DNA of 64,000 bases, taken from JALORV01 sp963703945. GTDB lineage: Bacteria > Pseudomonadota > Gammaproteobacteria > Burkholderiales > Burkholderiaceae_F. The notes under the pieces were generated by a model that ran no database searches, had not been told where the DNA came from, and worked only from the letters and a program-made list of their open reading frames with translations. The first letter of the stretch is position 1, and every line of letters begins with the position of its first letter. Below are positions 16,402 through 25,481 of this stretch, one piece after another. Where the stretch lies: the NCBI GenBank assembly GCA_963703945.1, contig CAVPGM010000007.1, forward strand, positions 124,001 through 188,000, read 5' to 3'. The position numbers and the translations under genes are program-made.

Positions 16402-17028
16402 ATGACGACGGCAGCGGCACCAGCGCGAAGCAGTGGCGGCGGCGAATCCGGCAGTCGGCAGCGGATGATCGAGGCGGCGATCGACCTGATGCGCGGCTCC
16501 GGGTTGAGCGGTGCCGGCATCAACGAGATCGTTCGCGCGAGCGCGGCTCCGAAAGGTTCCGTCTACCACTTCTTTCCGGCTGGCAAGCAGCAGCTTGTCA
16601 CTGAGGCGCTGACAGCGTACTCCGGGCGCGTCGCAGGGTTCCTCGAAGCCGCACTGTCGGCGCGGACGACTGCGCCCGACAAGGTGAAGTCGTTGTTCGG
16701 CGCGTTCGCGCGGCGGGTCGAAGAGGGTGCTTTCACCCGCAGCTGTGCTTTCGGTGCGGTGTGCCTGGATCTCGACCCCGAGCTTGACGCGCTGCGTATC
16801 GTCGTCGCCGATGCGTTCGCGGAATGGATCGGACTGATCGCACGGCATTTCGACTTCGGTGATTCGCGCCGTGAGCGTTCGTTCGCGGCAATGGTGCTGA
16901 CGGCCATCGAAGGCGCTTACATCCGTGCGCGTGCCGAGCAATCGAGCCGCCCGTTCACGGAGGCCGGCACCTGGCTGGCCGAAGTTGCCGCGCGTGCCCG
17001 CACGGTTCGCCAACGGACCAGACCCTAG
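16402..17028 (+). CDS. TetR-family transcriptional repressor, LmrA/YxaF-like
   Basis: A 208-residue regulator. The N-terminal helix-turn-helix spans about residues 20-70 (RQRMIEAAIDLMRGSGLSGAGINEIVRASAAPKGSVYHFFPAGKQQL). The SGAGINEIVRASAAPKGSVYHFFPGGK pattern is characteristic of the LmrA/YxaF branch, which binds TAGAC-N2-GTCTA. The C-terminal domain (VEEGAFTRSCAFGAVCLDLDPELDALR) has the family ligand-binding shape. The ligand is unknown. It is divergent from the class II aldolase gene and its stop overlaps the end of livF on the opposite strand by four bases. Confidence 0.88.
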   Translation: MTTAAAPARSSGGGESGSRQRMIEAAIDLMRGSGLSGAGINEIVRASAAPKGSVYHFFPAGKQQLVTEALTAYSGRVAGFLEAALSARTTAPDKVKSLFGAFARRVEEGAFTRSCAFGAVCLDLDPELDALRIVVADAFAEWIGLIARHFDFGDSRRERSFAAMVLTAIEGAYIRARAEQSSRPFTEAGTWLAEVAARARTVRQRTRP

Positions 17029-17717
17029 ACGCCGAGATAACGGTGCCAGAGCCGCGGCTGGTCGGCCAGTTCCGCTGACGAGCCGCTCCACACCACGCGC
17101 CCGCGTTCGACGATGGCGTTGCGATCGGCGAGCTGCAGCATGCGGTGCAGGTATTTGTCGATCACGAGGAGGGTCAGCCCGCTGGCCTTGAGTTCGGCCA
17201 GGCACCGCCAGATGTCCTCGCGCACCAGCGGCGCAAGACCCTCGGTCGCCTCGTCGAGGATCAGCAGGCGGGGATTGGTCATCAGCGCTCGCCCGATCGA
17301 CAGCATCTGCTGCTCGCCGCCGGAGAGTTGCCCACCCAGCGCCTGCGCGCGCTCGGAGAGGCGCGGAAACAGCGCGAAGACGCGCTCGATGGCCCAGCGG
17401 TCCGAAGTGTCGAGGCCCGCGCGTGCAAACGCCGTCAGGTGTTCGCGCACCGACAGGTTGGGGAACACCTGGCGGCCCTCGGGAGCCAGCGCGATGCCGC
17501 GTCGGGCGATGGCGTCGGTTGCCAGACCGTCGATGCGTTCCCCGGCAAAGCGGATTTCTCCGGCGCGTAACGGCACGATTCCAAAGATCGCGCGCACCGT
17601 GGTTGTCTTGCCGGTGCCATTGCGGCCGAGCAGCGTGCTGACCGCGCCCTGCGGCACGGCCAGGTCGATACCGAACAGCACCTGGCTCGAGCCGTAGCCG
17701 GCTTCGACGCCGCGCAA
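17025..17717 (-). CDS. livF: Branched-chain amino acid-type ABC transporter ATPase LivF
   Basis: A 230-residue ABC ATPase of the LivF type, energising uptake with LivG. Visible are Walker A (LLGRNGTGKTTT), Q-loop region, signature LSGGEQQML, Walker B (RLLILDEATEGLAP) and the H-loop segment. No ATG is available. Translation probably starts at the TTG at 17717 or slightly upstream, because the conserved LELRGVEAGYGSSQ lies right at the edge of a REP-like palindromic sequence (17731-17760). The repeat may have replaced the original start region. It is the last gene of the operon in transcription order SBP-livH-livM-livG-livF. Confidence 0.9.
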   Translation of the reverse strand: MRGVEAGYGSSQVLFGIDLAVPQGAVSTLLGRNGTGKTTTVRAIFGIVPLRAGEIRFAGERIDGLATDAIARRGIALAPEGRQVFPNLSVREHLTAFARAGLDTSDRWAIERVFALFPRLSERAQALGGQLSGGEQQMLSIGRALMTNPRLLILDEATEGLAPLVREDIWRCLAELKASGLTLLVIDKYLHRMLQLADRNAIVERGRVVWSGSSAELADQPRLWHRYLGV

Positions 17718-17730
17718 TTCCAGCAGCGCT

Positions 17731-17760
17731 GCGGCTGTCCCCCGAGGGGGCGAGGGCGCT
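17731..17760. repeat. REP-like palindromic intergenic repeat
   Basis: GCGGCTGTCCCCCGAGGGGGCGAGGGCGCT folds as a CCCCC-GA-GGGGG hairpin and resembles, with rearrangements, the sequence at 43655-43710 next to the IS110 element. Such GC-rich palindromes are scattered between genes in many Burkholderiales. It lies at the livG-livF junction, where livG loses its frame. Confidence 0.45.
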
Positions 17761-18532
17761 CACGCTGCGGCGTCCGGACCCGCCAGGTACGGCGCGCCGC
17801 CAGCGGCTGGCCGAGGTCGCGCGCGGCGGATGGCCGGATCTCCTCGGGCGCGCCGCTCGCGAGCAAGCGCCCGGAAACCAGCACCGACACACGGCCGGCC
17901 AGCCGGAACACCGTATCCATGTCGTGTTCGACGAGCATGATCGTCAGGCTGCCGCGCAGCCGGTCGATCAGCTCGACCATGCGCAGCGATTCCTCCGGGC
18001 CCATGCCTGCCATCGGCTCGTCGAGCAGCAGCAGCCTGGGGCGCGTCGCGAGCGCGAGTGCAACCTCGAGTTGTCGCTGCTCGCCATGCGCGAGCGTGCC
18101 TGCCGCCACATGCGCCCGCGCCTGCAGGCCCACCGCGGCCAGCAGTTGCTCGCCGCGCTCGAACAGATGGCGTTCGGCCGTGACCGGCCGCCAGAAACGG
18201 AAGCTGCTGCCGTCGGCCGCCTGCACCGCCAGCGCCGCGTTGTCGAGCGCAGTGAATCCGCGAAAGACGTTGGTCACCTGGAACGAACGTGCGATTCCGT
18301 GCCACACGCGCGCGTGCGTGCTTAGGTCGGTCACGTCGTGACCGTCCATCCAGATCGTGCCCGTGTCCGGACGCAACGTGCCCGACAGCTGACCGATCAA
18401 CGTGGTCTTGCCAGCGCCGTTCGGACCGATGATCGCGTGGATCTCGCCTTCTGCCACGTCGAGATCCAGCGCATCGGTGGCCACGAGTCCGCCGAAACGC
18501 TTGGTCAATCCTCGGATCGAAAGCAGGCTCAT
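17760..18532 (-). CDS. livG: Branched-chain amino acid-type ABC transporter ATPase LivG; C-terminus frameshifted
   Basis: An ABC ATPase of the LivG type: Walker A IIGPNGAGKTTL, the LivG-type signature LAHGEQRQLEVA, Walker B RLLLLDEPMAGM, and VEHDMDTVFRLAGRVSVLVSGRLLASGAPEEIR near the end. The start at 18532 overlaps the livM stop (ATGA). After GAPEEIR the frame would run on far into livF, while the natural ending YLAGPDAAA with a stop at 17760 is in another frame. A one-base shift near 17800 explains this. Normal length is about 255 residues. It works with LivF, LivH, LivM and the substrate-binding protein. Confidence 0.85.
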
Positions 18533-19503
18533 CGCGGACCGCTCGCATCTGCTGCCGATGCGATCCCGCGCGGGGCCCAGAGCACGACGGCCAGCAGGAT
18601 GCATCCGAGTGGCAGGTGCCAGTAGTCGGTGTAGCGCGCTAGCAGCTCCTCGAGGGTCAGCAGCGCGATGGCGCCGAGCGGACCCCCGTAGCGATAGCCG
18701 ATGCCACCCAACAGCACCATGACGACCAGCGTCGCCGACTGCGTCCAGTGCAGCGTGGTCGGACTGACGAACAGATTGTGGTTGGCGAGCAGCGCGCCGG
18801 CCAGGCCGGCGACGGCGCCTGCGATCACGAATCCGGCCAGTCGGTAGCGAAAGGTCGGAAAGCCGAGAGCTTCCATGCGATCTTCATTCTCGCGGATGCC
18901 GAGCAGCACCCGGCCGAAGCGCGCATCGGCGGCACGGTTGAACGACCACATCACCCCCGCGAGGACGGCGAGCACCACGTAGTACAGCGTGACGTCGTTG
19001 TTCAGGTCGAGGCCGAGGCCCAGTTGCGAACGGGCCGGCAGGCTCAACCCGTCTTCGCCGCCGTAGGCCTTCAGGCCGACGGCGACGTAGTAGACCATCT
19101 GCGCGAACGCCAGCGTGATCATGATGAAGTAGACGCCGCGGGTGCGCAGCGAGATCGCGCCGATCAATGATGCGAGCGCAGCCGACACGATCATCGCGAG
19201 CGGCCAGATGAGCCACGCGCTCGCGATCCCGTGCGTCATCGCGATTCCCATGACGTATGCGCCCAGTCCGAAGAACGCCGCATGCCCGAGGCTGACCATG
19301 CCGGCGAAGCCGAGGATGAAGTTGAGGCTTGCCGCGGCGATCGAATAGATCATCAGCCGGCGGACGAAGCCGATGTAGTACGCGTAGTCGAACGCGCTGG
19401 CCAGCGCCGGCAGTGCCACCGCGGCCGCGAGCGCCAGCCAGGGCAGGGCTCGGCGGAGTCGAACCCGGAACGGATCGGTCGCGGCAACGGAAGTCGGCGA
19501 CAC
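18529..19503 (-). CDS. livM: Branched-chain amino acid-type ABC transporter permease LivM
   Basis: A 324-residue inner membrane permease with eight to ten hydrophobic segments. Family hallmarks are the stretch MIYSIAAASLNFILGFAGMVSLGHAAFFGLGAYV and the cytoplasmic loop FGRVLLGIRENEDRMEALGF, the EAA-like segment that contacts the ATPase. It overlaps livG by four bases and lies seven bases after livH. The substrate is not certain: this transporter class imports leucine, isoleucine and valine, but also amides, urea and aromatic acids. Confidence 0.92.
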   Translation of the reverse strand: MSPTSVAATDPFRVRLRRALPWLALAAAVALPALASAFDYAYYIGFVRRLMIYSIAAASLNFILGFAGMVSLGHAAFFGLGAYVMGIAMTHGIASAWLIWPLAMIVSAALASLIGAISLRTRGVYFIMITLAFAQMVYYVAVGLKAYGGEDGLSLPARSQLGLGLDLNNDVTLYYVVLAVLAGVMWSFNRAADARFGRVLLGIRENEDRMEALGFPTFRYRLAGFVIAGAVAGLAGALLANHNLFVSPTTLHWTQSATLVVMVLLGGIGYRYGGPLGAIALLTLEELLARYTDYWHLPLGCILLAVVLWAPRGIASAADASGPR

Positions 19504-19510
19504 GATTCCT

Positions 19511-20431
19511 TCAGCCGCGCGCCGGGAACAGCCCCTGAGGCCGAAAGTACAGCACCGCGGCCATCACCACGTAGATGGCGATCGCCGCCAATGCGGGGCC
19601 AAGCTGCGCAGCGACGTCGGCCGACAGAAAATGGGTCAGCGCATCGGGAAGAAATGCGCGGCCTGCGGTGTCGACCATCCCCACCAGCAGTGCTCCGATG
19701 AAGGCGCCGCGGATCGAGCCGATTCCGCCGATCACGATCACGACCAGCGCGAGGATCAGGATGCTTTCGCCCATGCCGACCTCGACCGCCAGCAGCGGGC
19801 CCAGCAGCGCGCCGGCGATCGCGGACAGCATCGCACCCACAACGAAAACCCCGGCGAACAACCGGTCAACGCGCAGGCCCATCATTACCGCCATTTCGCG
19901 ATTGCTGCTGCCGGCGCGCACCCTCATGCCCGTGCGCGATTTCGCGATGAAGAGGTAAAGCGCAGTGGCCAGCGCGAGACCGACTCCGATGATCAGCAGC
20001 CGATAGGACGGATAGAGCATGCCCGGCAGGACCTCGACTGGCCCTGAAAGGGACCGCGGCGCGGCCATCATGATCGGAGACGGACCCCAGATGAGCTTCA
20101 CCACGTCGTCGGCGATCAGGATCACCGCGAAGGTCGCCAGCACCTGCAGCAGGTGATCACGCGCATAGAGCCGTCGGATCAGCGTGATTTCGAGCAGCCA
20201 GCCAACCGCTGCGGCGATCACGACCGCCGCCGGAACGGCGATCCAGAACGAACCGGTCGCCTGAGCCACGCTGGCCGCGACATAGGCGCCGATCATGTAA
20301 AGCGAACCATGCGCCAGGTTCATCACGTCCATGATGCCGAACACCAGCGTCAGGCCGGCCGCGATCAGGAACAGCATCAGCCCGAACTGCAGGCCGTTCA
20401 GCAACTGCTCTGCGAGGAGTGTCGACGTCAT
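19511..20431 (-). CDS. livH: Branched-chain amino acid-type ABC transporter permease LivH
   Basis: A 306-residue permease with the LivH features LLNGLQFGLMLFLIAAGLTLVFGIMDVMNLAHGSLYMIGAYV at the N-terminus and GMRVRAGSSNREMAVMMGLRVDRLFAGVF in the ATPase-contact loop, which is the usual RAxxxNxxxAxxxGI-type motif. It should pair with LivM to form the channel. It sits between the binding-protein gene (31 bases upstream) and livM (7 bases downstream), all on the minus strand, consistent with one operon. Confidence 0.92.
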   Translation of the reverse strand: MTSTLLAEQLLNGLQFGLMLFLIAAGLTLVFGIMDVMNLAHGSLYMIGAYVAASVAQATGSFWIAVPAAVVIAAAVGWLLEITLIRRLYARDHLLQVLATFAVILIADDVVKLIWGPSPIMMAAPRSLSGPVEVLPGMLYPSYRLLIIGVGLALATALYLFIAKSRTGMRVRAGSSNREMAVMMGLRVDRLFAGVFVVGAMLSAIAGALLGPLLAVEVGMGESILILALVVIVIGGIGSIRGAFIGALLVGMVDTAGRAFLPDALTHFLSADVAAQLGPALAAIAIYVVMAAVLYFRPQGLFPARG

Positions 20432-20462
20432 CGCGCGCCGATGCGACCGCGCTCGTGCACTC

Positions 20463-21644
20463 TTACTTCAGCGGGCACTGCGTCGCGTACGCGTCCTGGT
20501 GATTGGTAAACACCTTGTTCAACGTGCGATTGGTGGTTCGGCCCTGCGGATCCTTGACGATGGTGCGGAGGTAATAGTCCTGGATCGGGAACTGATTGTT
20601 TCCGAAAGTGAAGTCGCCGCGCACCGACTTGAAGTTCGCTTTCTTCAGTGCGGCGCGCACCGCATTCTTGTTGTCGAGCTCGCCCTTCACATCGCGCACG
20701 GCGGCATCCATCATCATCACCGTGTCGTAGGCCTGCGCAGCATAGATTGACGGCAGGTGACCGTATTCCTTCTGGTAGGCCTGGACGAACGCCTGGCTCG
20801 CAGGGTTGGTGAAATCGTGATTCCAGTGCGCGGTGTTGAACATGCCGAGCATCGGCTCACCGACGGCACGGATTACGTCCTCATCGGCCGAAAAGCCCGG
20901 CCCGATGATCTGCGTGTTCTTCGACAAGCCGGCGCCGACGAACTGCTTGATGAAATTGATTCCCATGCCGCCCGGCAGAAATATGTAGAGCGCGTCCGGG
21001 GCATCGGCGCGCAGCCTTGCGAGCTCGGCGGCGTAATCGAGCTGGCCCAGCTTGGTGAAAGTCTCCGAGGCGACCGGCTTGCTATAGCCGCGCTTGAATC
21101 CGGTGATGGCGTCCTGCCCCGCCGGGTAGTTCGGCGCCAGCACCGCCACCTTCGTGAAGCCACGCCCGGCGGCATACTTGCCGGCTGCCTCGTGATAGTC
21201 GTCGTTCTGCCACGCCGTGCCGAAGAAGTAGGCATTGCACTGGCTGCCCGCGAGCTGCGACGGGCCCGCGTTGTTGCTGAGGTAGAACACCTCGGCGGCG
21301 AAAAGCGTCGGGCCGACGGCGAGCGCCACGTTCGAGCCGATCGGCCCGGTGTAGAAATGGATGCGGTCGCGCTTCAGGTACCGATCGACGTGCTGGCGTG
21401 CCGTATCCGGATTGCCCGCCTCGTCGGTGGCGAACACCTCGACCGGAATTCCGCCCAGCTTTCCGCCGAGCTGTTTGAGCGCGAGATTGAAGCCGTCGCG
21501 CGCTTCGGCGCCCAGAGCGGCGAACGGGCCGGAAATCGAGGTCGAGAATCCGACGCGGACCTGGTCGACCGGCTTTGCCGCCAGCGGCGCGGCCGCCATG
21601 CCCAGCAAGCAGGCGAACGCGAAACTGGACATGCAGGGATTCAT
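20463..21644 (-). CDS. ABC transporter substrate-binding protein, Leu/Ile/Val-type
   Basis: A 393-residue periplasmic binding protein with a signal peptide (MNPCMSSFAFACLLGMAAAPLAAKP, cleavage near residue 24) and the type I fold of the LivJ/AmiC-like family: DQVRVGFSTSISGPFAALGAEARDGFNLALKQLGG, then FYTGPIGSNVALAVGPTLFAAEVFYLSNNAGPSQLAG and PDALYIFLPGGMGINFIKQF. The start at 21644 is chosen because it begins the signal peptide; the frame stays open 14 codons upstream. It is the promoter-proximal gene of the liv-type operon and diverges from the hybrid histidine kinase gene, which may respond to the transporter's substrate (inference from position only). Confidence 0.9.
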   Translation of the reverse strand: MNPCMSSFAFACLLGMAAAPLAAKPVDQVRVGFSTSISGPFAALGAEARDGFNLALKQLGGKLGGIPVEVFATDEAGNPDTARQHVDRYLKRDRIHFYTGPIGSNVALAVGPTLFAAEVFYLSNNAGPSQLAGSQCNAYFFGTAWQNDDYHEAAGKYAAGRGFTKVAVLAPNYPAGQDAITGFKRGYSKPVASETFTKLGQLDYAAELARLRADAPDALYIFLPGGMGINFIKQFVGAGLSKNTQIIGPGFSADEDVIRAVGEPMLGMFNTAHWNHDFTNPASQAFVQAYQKEYGHLPSIYAAQAYDTVMMMDAAVRDVKGELDNKNAVRAALKKANFKSVRGDFTFGNNQFPIQDYYLRTIVKDPQGRTTNRTLNKVFTNHQDAYATQCPLK

Positions 21645-21874
21645 CGGGACATGGCTCCGGGTCGTCGGGATTTTCGGGACGCGCAAGTATTCGGAAACGA
21701 GGGGGTCGCGTCAAATCGGCTCCGGCGATGTCGCGCGGGCGATGCGCGCCGTGGCGCGCGGCAGGCAACACCGACCAACGGCTTCCCACCGGGGCGCTAT
21801 GGCGGGCGTCGCAACACCTGTGCGCGCGTCCGCATACCGCATATCATCGCGGCTGCCGCCTCACGGGCCCCCGC

Positions 21875-23815
21875 ATGTCAGGACCCTTAACCCGCTTCGG
21901 TCTCGTCGTCGAGACGCAGGAACAGCGCAAGGAGAAGATCCTCGCCGGGGTGATGGCATCCGTCTATCGGCAGGTGCCGCAGTCGGTGCTGGTCAGCATC
22001 GTAGGCGCGTTTGCCCTGCTCGTGGTGTTCTGGAACTCGATGAGCCAGAACCTGCTGATGGGCTGGTTCGTGCTGATCCTGCTCGAGTCTCTGGTCCGCG
22101 TGCGCGTCGCGTACCGGTTCCGACACGCGCCGGCGGTCGTCGACCAGGTGCAGCGCTGGGCGACGCGCTGGGTCGTGCTCGCGGTTGCGGCCGGCATCCT
22201 GTGGGGCATCGCCGGCTATCTCTTCTTCTCGAACGACCAGCCCCTGCACCAGGTCGTGCTGGTGGCGGTGGTGCTGAGCGTCGCCTTCGGCTCTCTGACG
22301 CTGTACGCGTGCTACCGGCCGGCGTTCTACTCGTTCATGCTGCTGGCGCTGCTGCCGCTGATCGCGCGCATGGTGTGGGAGCAGGACCCGACCTACTACA
22401 CCGCTTCGGTCGTGATGGCGGCGGTGTTCTTCTTCACGGTCTTCTACGGCCGAACCTTCGGCGAGGCTGTGTTCGAGTCGGTCAAGAACAACTACGAGAA
22501 CGAGGTGCTGGTCGAGCAGCTGCTCAACGAGAAACGACTGGCCGAGGAGGCGCGGCGCGACGCCGAAAACGCAACCCGCTCGAAGACACAGTTCTTCGCG
22601 GCGGCCAGCCACGACCTGCGCCAGCCGCTGCAGGCGATCGGCATCTATGTTTCGCTCCTCAAGAAACGTGCACAGGGCCCGCTCGAACCGCTGGTGAATA
22701 ATTTGTCGACTGCGGTCGAATCGCTGTCCAAGCTGGTCGAGGAGTTGCTGGAGATCTCGCGGCTCGACTCGGGCGCGATCCAGCCGCGCGTCGACCAGAT
22801 TCTGCTCGATGATCTTTTCACGCTGCTGGAGCAGGAGTTCACTCCGCTGTCGGCGTCAAAGGGATTGTCGCTGCGGGTGCGGCGCTCGGGATTCGCGATC
22901 GAGAGCGATCCGCTGCTGCTGCAGCGGGTGATCCGCAACCTGCTTGCCAACGCGATCCGCTATACGCAGCGTGGCGGCGTGCTGCTGGCTGCGCGGCCAC
23001 GCACCGGATTGATCAGCATCGAAATCTGGGACACGGGCCCGGGCATCAAGCAGGGCGAGCTGGACCGCATCTTCGAGGAGTTCTATCGCGGCGAGAGTTC
23101 GAAGGCGGAAAACAGCGGCGCAGGGTTCGGGCTCGGGCTGTCGATCGTCAAGCGCATCTGCGGGCTGCTCGGTCACCCGCTGATTGTCACCACCCGGCCG
23201 GGAACCGGCACCGTGTTCCGCGTCGAACTGCCGCTGTCGATCGCGCCTCCAAAGGCCAAGCGCACGACGCCCGAAACCATCGACGTGGCGATCCGCGCGC
23301 TCAACGGTTTCACCTTCGTCGTCATCGAGGACAACGCCGAGATCCTCAACAGCCTGACGCGCCTGCTGCGCTCGTGGGGAGCTGAGGTGGTGCCGTCCAC
23401 CGGCTACAACGCGCAGTTGATCAAGCGCATCAGCGTGCACGAGCGCATCGATGCCATCGTGGCCGACCACAACCTCGGCCCGCATTCGATCAGCGGTGTC
23501 GAGGCGGTCTTCAAGATCCGGGAACTGGTTGGGGTTCCGATCCCGGCCATCATGCTGACGGCGGTCCAGCGCGGCGACGTGATCGCCGAGTTCCAGCGCG
23601 TGATGGGTGAGCATCTGGCGGCCGATCCCGGCTCGTCGGCCATCGCGCGCAGTCCGGAGGAGGAGCCGATCGTGCTGCAGAAGCCGACGACTGCGGCCGT
23701 GCTCAACAACAGCCTGGGCGAATTGCTGGGCCTGACGACGCTGCCTGTGGTGAAGATGGCGATTCCGCCGCCGGCGATCGCCGACGCGGTGCCGCCGCGG
23801 GCCGCGGCAGGTTGA
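21875..23815 (+). CDS. Hybrid sensor histidine kinase with C-terminal receiver domain
   Basis: A 646-residue protein. Residues about 35-195 contain six membrane helices without a large periplasmic loop. A coiled coil follows (VKNNYENEVLVEQLLNEKRLAEEARRDAE). The HisKA domain has H-box FFAAASHDLRQPLQAIG (phosphorylated His about 246). The HATPase domain shows NLLANAIRYT, WDTGPGI and GAGFGLGLSIVKRI. A receiver domain near residues 475-620 has acidic residues in IEDN, the phosphoacceptor Asp about 531 in VADHNLG, and a Lys in VLQKP after an inserted Pro/Glu-rich segment. No signal-binding periplasmic domain is present, so the stimulus may be membrane-associated. The nearby NarL-type regulator (25482-26135) is a possible partner. 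Confidence 0.9.
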   Translation: MSGPLTRFGLVVETQEQRKEKILAGVMASVYRQVPQSVLVSIVGAFALLVVFWNSMSQNLLMGWFVLILLESLVRVRVAYRFRHAPAVVDQVQRWATRWVVLAVAAGILWGIAGYLFFSNDQPLHQVVLVAVVLSVAFGSLTLYACYRPAFYSFMLLALLPLIARMVWEQDPTYYTASVVMAAVFFFTVFYGRTFGEAVFESVKNNYENEVLVEQLLNEKRLAEEARRDAENATRSKTQFFAAASHDLRQPLQAIGIYVSLLKKRAQGPLEPLVNNLSTAVESLSKLVEELLEISRLDSGAIQPRVDQILLDDLFTLLEQEFTPLSASKGLSLRVRRSGFAIESDPLLLQRVIRNLLANAIRYTQRGGVLLAARPRTGLISIEIWDTGPGIKQGELDRIFEEFYRGESSKAENSGAGFGLGLSIVKRICGLLGHPLIVTTRPGTGTVFRVELPLSIAPPKAKRTTPETIDVAIRALNGFTFVVIEDNAEILNSLTRLLRSWGAEVVPSTGYNAQLIKRISVHERIDAIVADHNLGPHSISGVEAVFKIRELVGVPIPAIMLTAVQRGDVIAEFQRVMGEHLAADPGSSAIARSPEEEPIVLQKPTTAAVLNNSLGELLGLTTLPVVKMAIPPPAIADAVPPRAAAG

Positions 23816-23969
23816 CTGTTCAATCACTCGACCTGACGAGGTTCGGGCACAACGACGGTCCGCGATGGACCGGATGGCAAGCACAATGGGCACCTTCCCC
23901 CTGGAAACGTCGGGTACCGTGTGGTCCGTGATCGTTGTGCGTAGCTCGGTCAGCCAATAGATTTGCGGC

Positions 23970-24350
23970 ATGGCACGTCTCACTGGAAGCTCGATCGTCG
24001 GCTGGGCCGCCATTTGCGCGGTCCTGCTGCAGGCATTTGTTCCCCTCGCAACCCATATACGCGCGGTCGAACCTGCATCGGGGTGGGCGGAGATCTGCAC
24101 GACTGATGGCGTCAAGCAGCTCGTCATCTCCGCGGTGCGCTCGGGTGAAGAGCCCGCAAGGTCCGTTCCCGATTCCCAGCATTGCCTCTACTGTGTAACC
24201 AACGTCACGTCACACGGCGCTCCGCCGTCCGACCGGGTCCTCGTCATTTCGTCGGTTGAGCGGCGGTACACCCGCGCGCCGGCCGCCGACCACGTTCGCG
24301 CGGGCGCCGTCTGGCGCACGCCGCAGTCGCGCGCACCTCCCGTCGCCTGA
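23970..24350 (+). CDS. DUF2946 family protein
   Basis: A 126-residue protein with an N-terminal membrane segment (VGWAAICAVLLQAFVPLATHI) and the DUF2946 core WAEICTTDGVKQL followed by HCLYCVTN. The Cys-x2-Cys pair and the preceding cysteine are typical of this family, which is frequently found near copper or TonB-linked genes. Its biochemical role is unknown. It lies about 70 bases upstream of an outer membrane protein gene on the same strand, and the two are probably co-transcribed. Confidence 0.75.
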   Translation: MARLTGSSIVGWAAICAVLLQAFVPLATHIRAVEPASGWAEICTTDGVKQLVISAVRSGEEPARSVPDSQHCLYCVTNVTSHGAPPSDRVLVISSVERRYTRAPAADHVRAGAVWRTPQSRAPPVA

Positions 24351-24422
24351 AGCCACTCGGGTCAGCGAGTCCTCCGGTCACGGTGGACCCCGCTACTTCC
24401 GCTTGACTTCCAGGAGACATAC

Positions 24423-25460
24423 ATGTGCGATTACTTCGAGGCTTCTGCCGTCGTTCCCGCGCGCGATTCCGGGCAACCAGGCAAGAAGGACGACTCCGCT
24501 GGCGCAGCAAAGAGTCTGCTTGCTGCATCGGTAGCAGCGGCACTGCTTTCGCCCTCGGCGGCCGTGGCCTCCTGCGGCTCCGCCTTCTGCACCATGAACA
24601 CCGACTGGAACGTGCAGGGCATCTTTGCCGAGCCCGGAGCGCGCGCCGAACTCCGCTACGAGTACATCAATCAGGACCAGCTGCGTGCCGGCAGCACCAA
24701 GGTGTCACCGGGAGAGATCCCGAGCGAGCACGACGAACTTTCAACCCGCAATCAGTCGCTGTTCGGCACCTTTGACTACAACTTCGGTTCGGGCTGGGGC
24801 GTGAGCGCCATCGTGCCGGTGGTCAAGCGCGACCACTCGCACATCGACAATGACAGTGGCGAGCTCGAGCAATGGAACTTCACGAGCCTCGGCGATATCC
24901 GGGTCGCCGGGCGCTACCAGTTTCCGCTCGAGAGCCAGCACTCGGCACACGCGCATCTGGTCGGAATCCTCGCCGGACTGAAGTTGCCGACCGGAAAGAC
25001 GGACGAGACCAATGCCAACGGCGAGGTCGCCGAAAGGTCGCTGCAGCCTGGAACCGGTACGACGGACGCTTTCGTCGGTGCGTACTACCAGGCGCTACTG
25101 CCGGAGCGCCGACTGTCGTGGTTTGCGCAGGCGGCCTTCGCTTTCCCGCTTAACAGTCATGACGGTTATCAACCGGGCAACCGGGTCACGCTGGATGTCG
25201 GCGGACGCTATGACGTCTCCCCGAATGTTGCATTGCTGCTTCAGCTCAACGCGCTGTGGCGCGGGCGGGACAGCGGCGAGAACGCCGAGCCTGAGGACAG
25301 CGGAGGGAAGTATCTCTTCCTGAGTCCGGGGATCAGCGTCATGGTCGCGCGCAACGTTCAACTGTTCGCCATCGCGCAGCTGCCGCTTTACCAGTATGTG
25401 AATGGCGTGCAGTTGACGGCGAACTGGGGAGCCACGGCCGGAATCGGCGTCAGGTTCTGA
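24423..25460 (+). CDS. Outer membrane transporter-like beta-barrel protein
   Basis: A 345-residue protein. A cleavable N-terminal region (KSLLAASVAAALLSPSAAVA) starts unusually late, after about 30 polar residues. It is followed by SCGSAFCTMNTDWNVQG and alternating amphipathic strands ending in a C-terminal aromatic residue (GATAGIGVRF), as expected for outer membrane barrels. It resembles proteins annotated as transporter or phenol-degradation MetA-like. The real start may be further in, since the polar leader is atypical. It follows a DUF2946 gene, and this pair recurs near metal-related genes in Betaproteobacteria, so a metal connection is possible but not shown here. Confidence 0.75.
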   Translation: MCDYFEASAVVPARDSGQPGKKDDSAGAAKSLLAASVAAALLSPSAAVASCGSAFCTMNTDWNVQGIFAEPGARAELRYEYINQDQLRAGSTKVSPGEIPSEHDELSTRNQSLFGTFDYNFGSGWGVSAIVPVVKRDHSHIDNDSGELEQWNFTSLGDIRVAGRYQFPLESQHSAHAHLVGILAGLKLPTGKTDETNANGEVAERSLQPGTGTTDAFVGAYYQALLPERRLSWFAQAAFAFPLNSHDGYQPGNRVTLDVGGRYDVSPNVALLLQLNALWRGRDSGENAEPEDSGGKYLFLSPGISVMVARNVQLFAIAQLPLYQYVNGVQLTANWGATAGIGVRF

Positions 25461-25481
25461 CGATCGTGTATGGACGCGATC

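Noticed and set aside
17435..17760. livG apparently extending 100 codons into livF
   Set aside because: The extension is an out-of-frame reading of livF after a probable one-base shift. A natural livG stop exists at 17760 in the adjacent frame.
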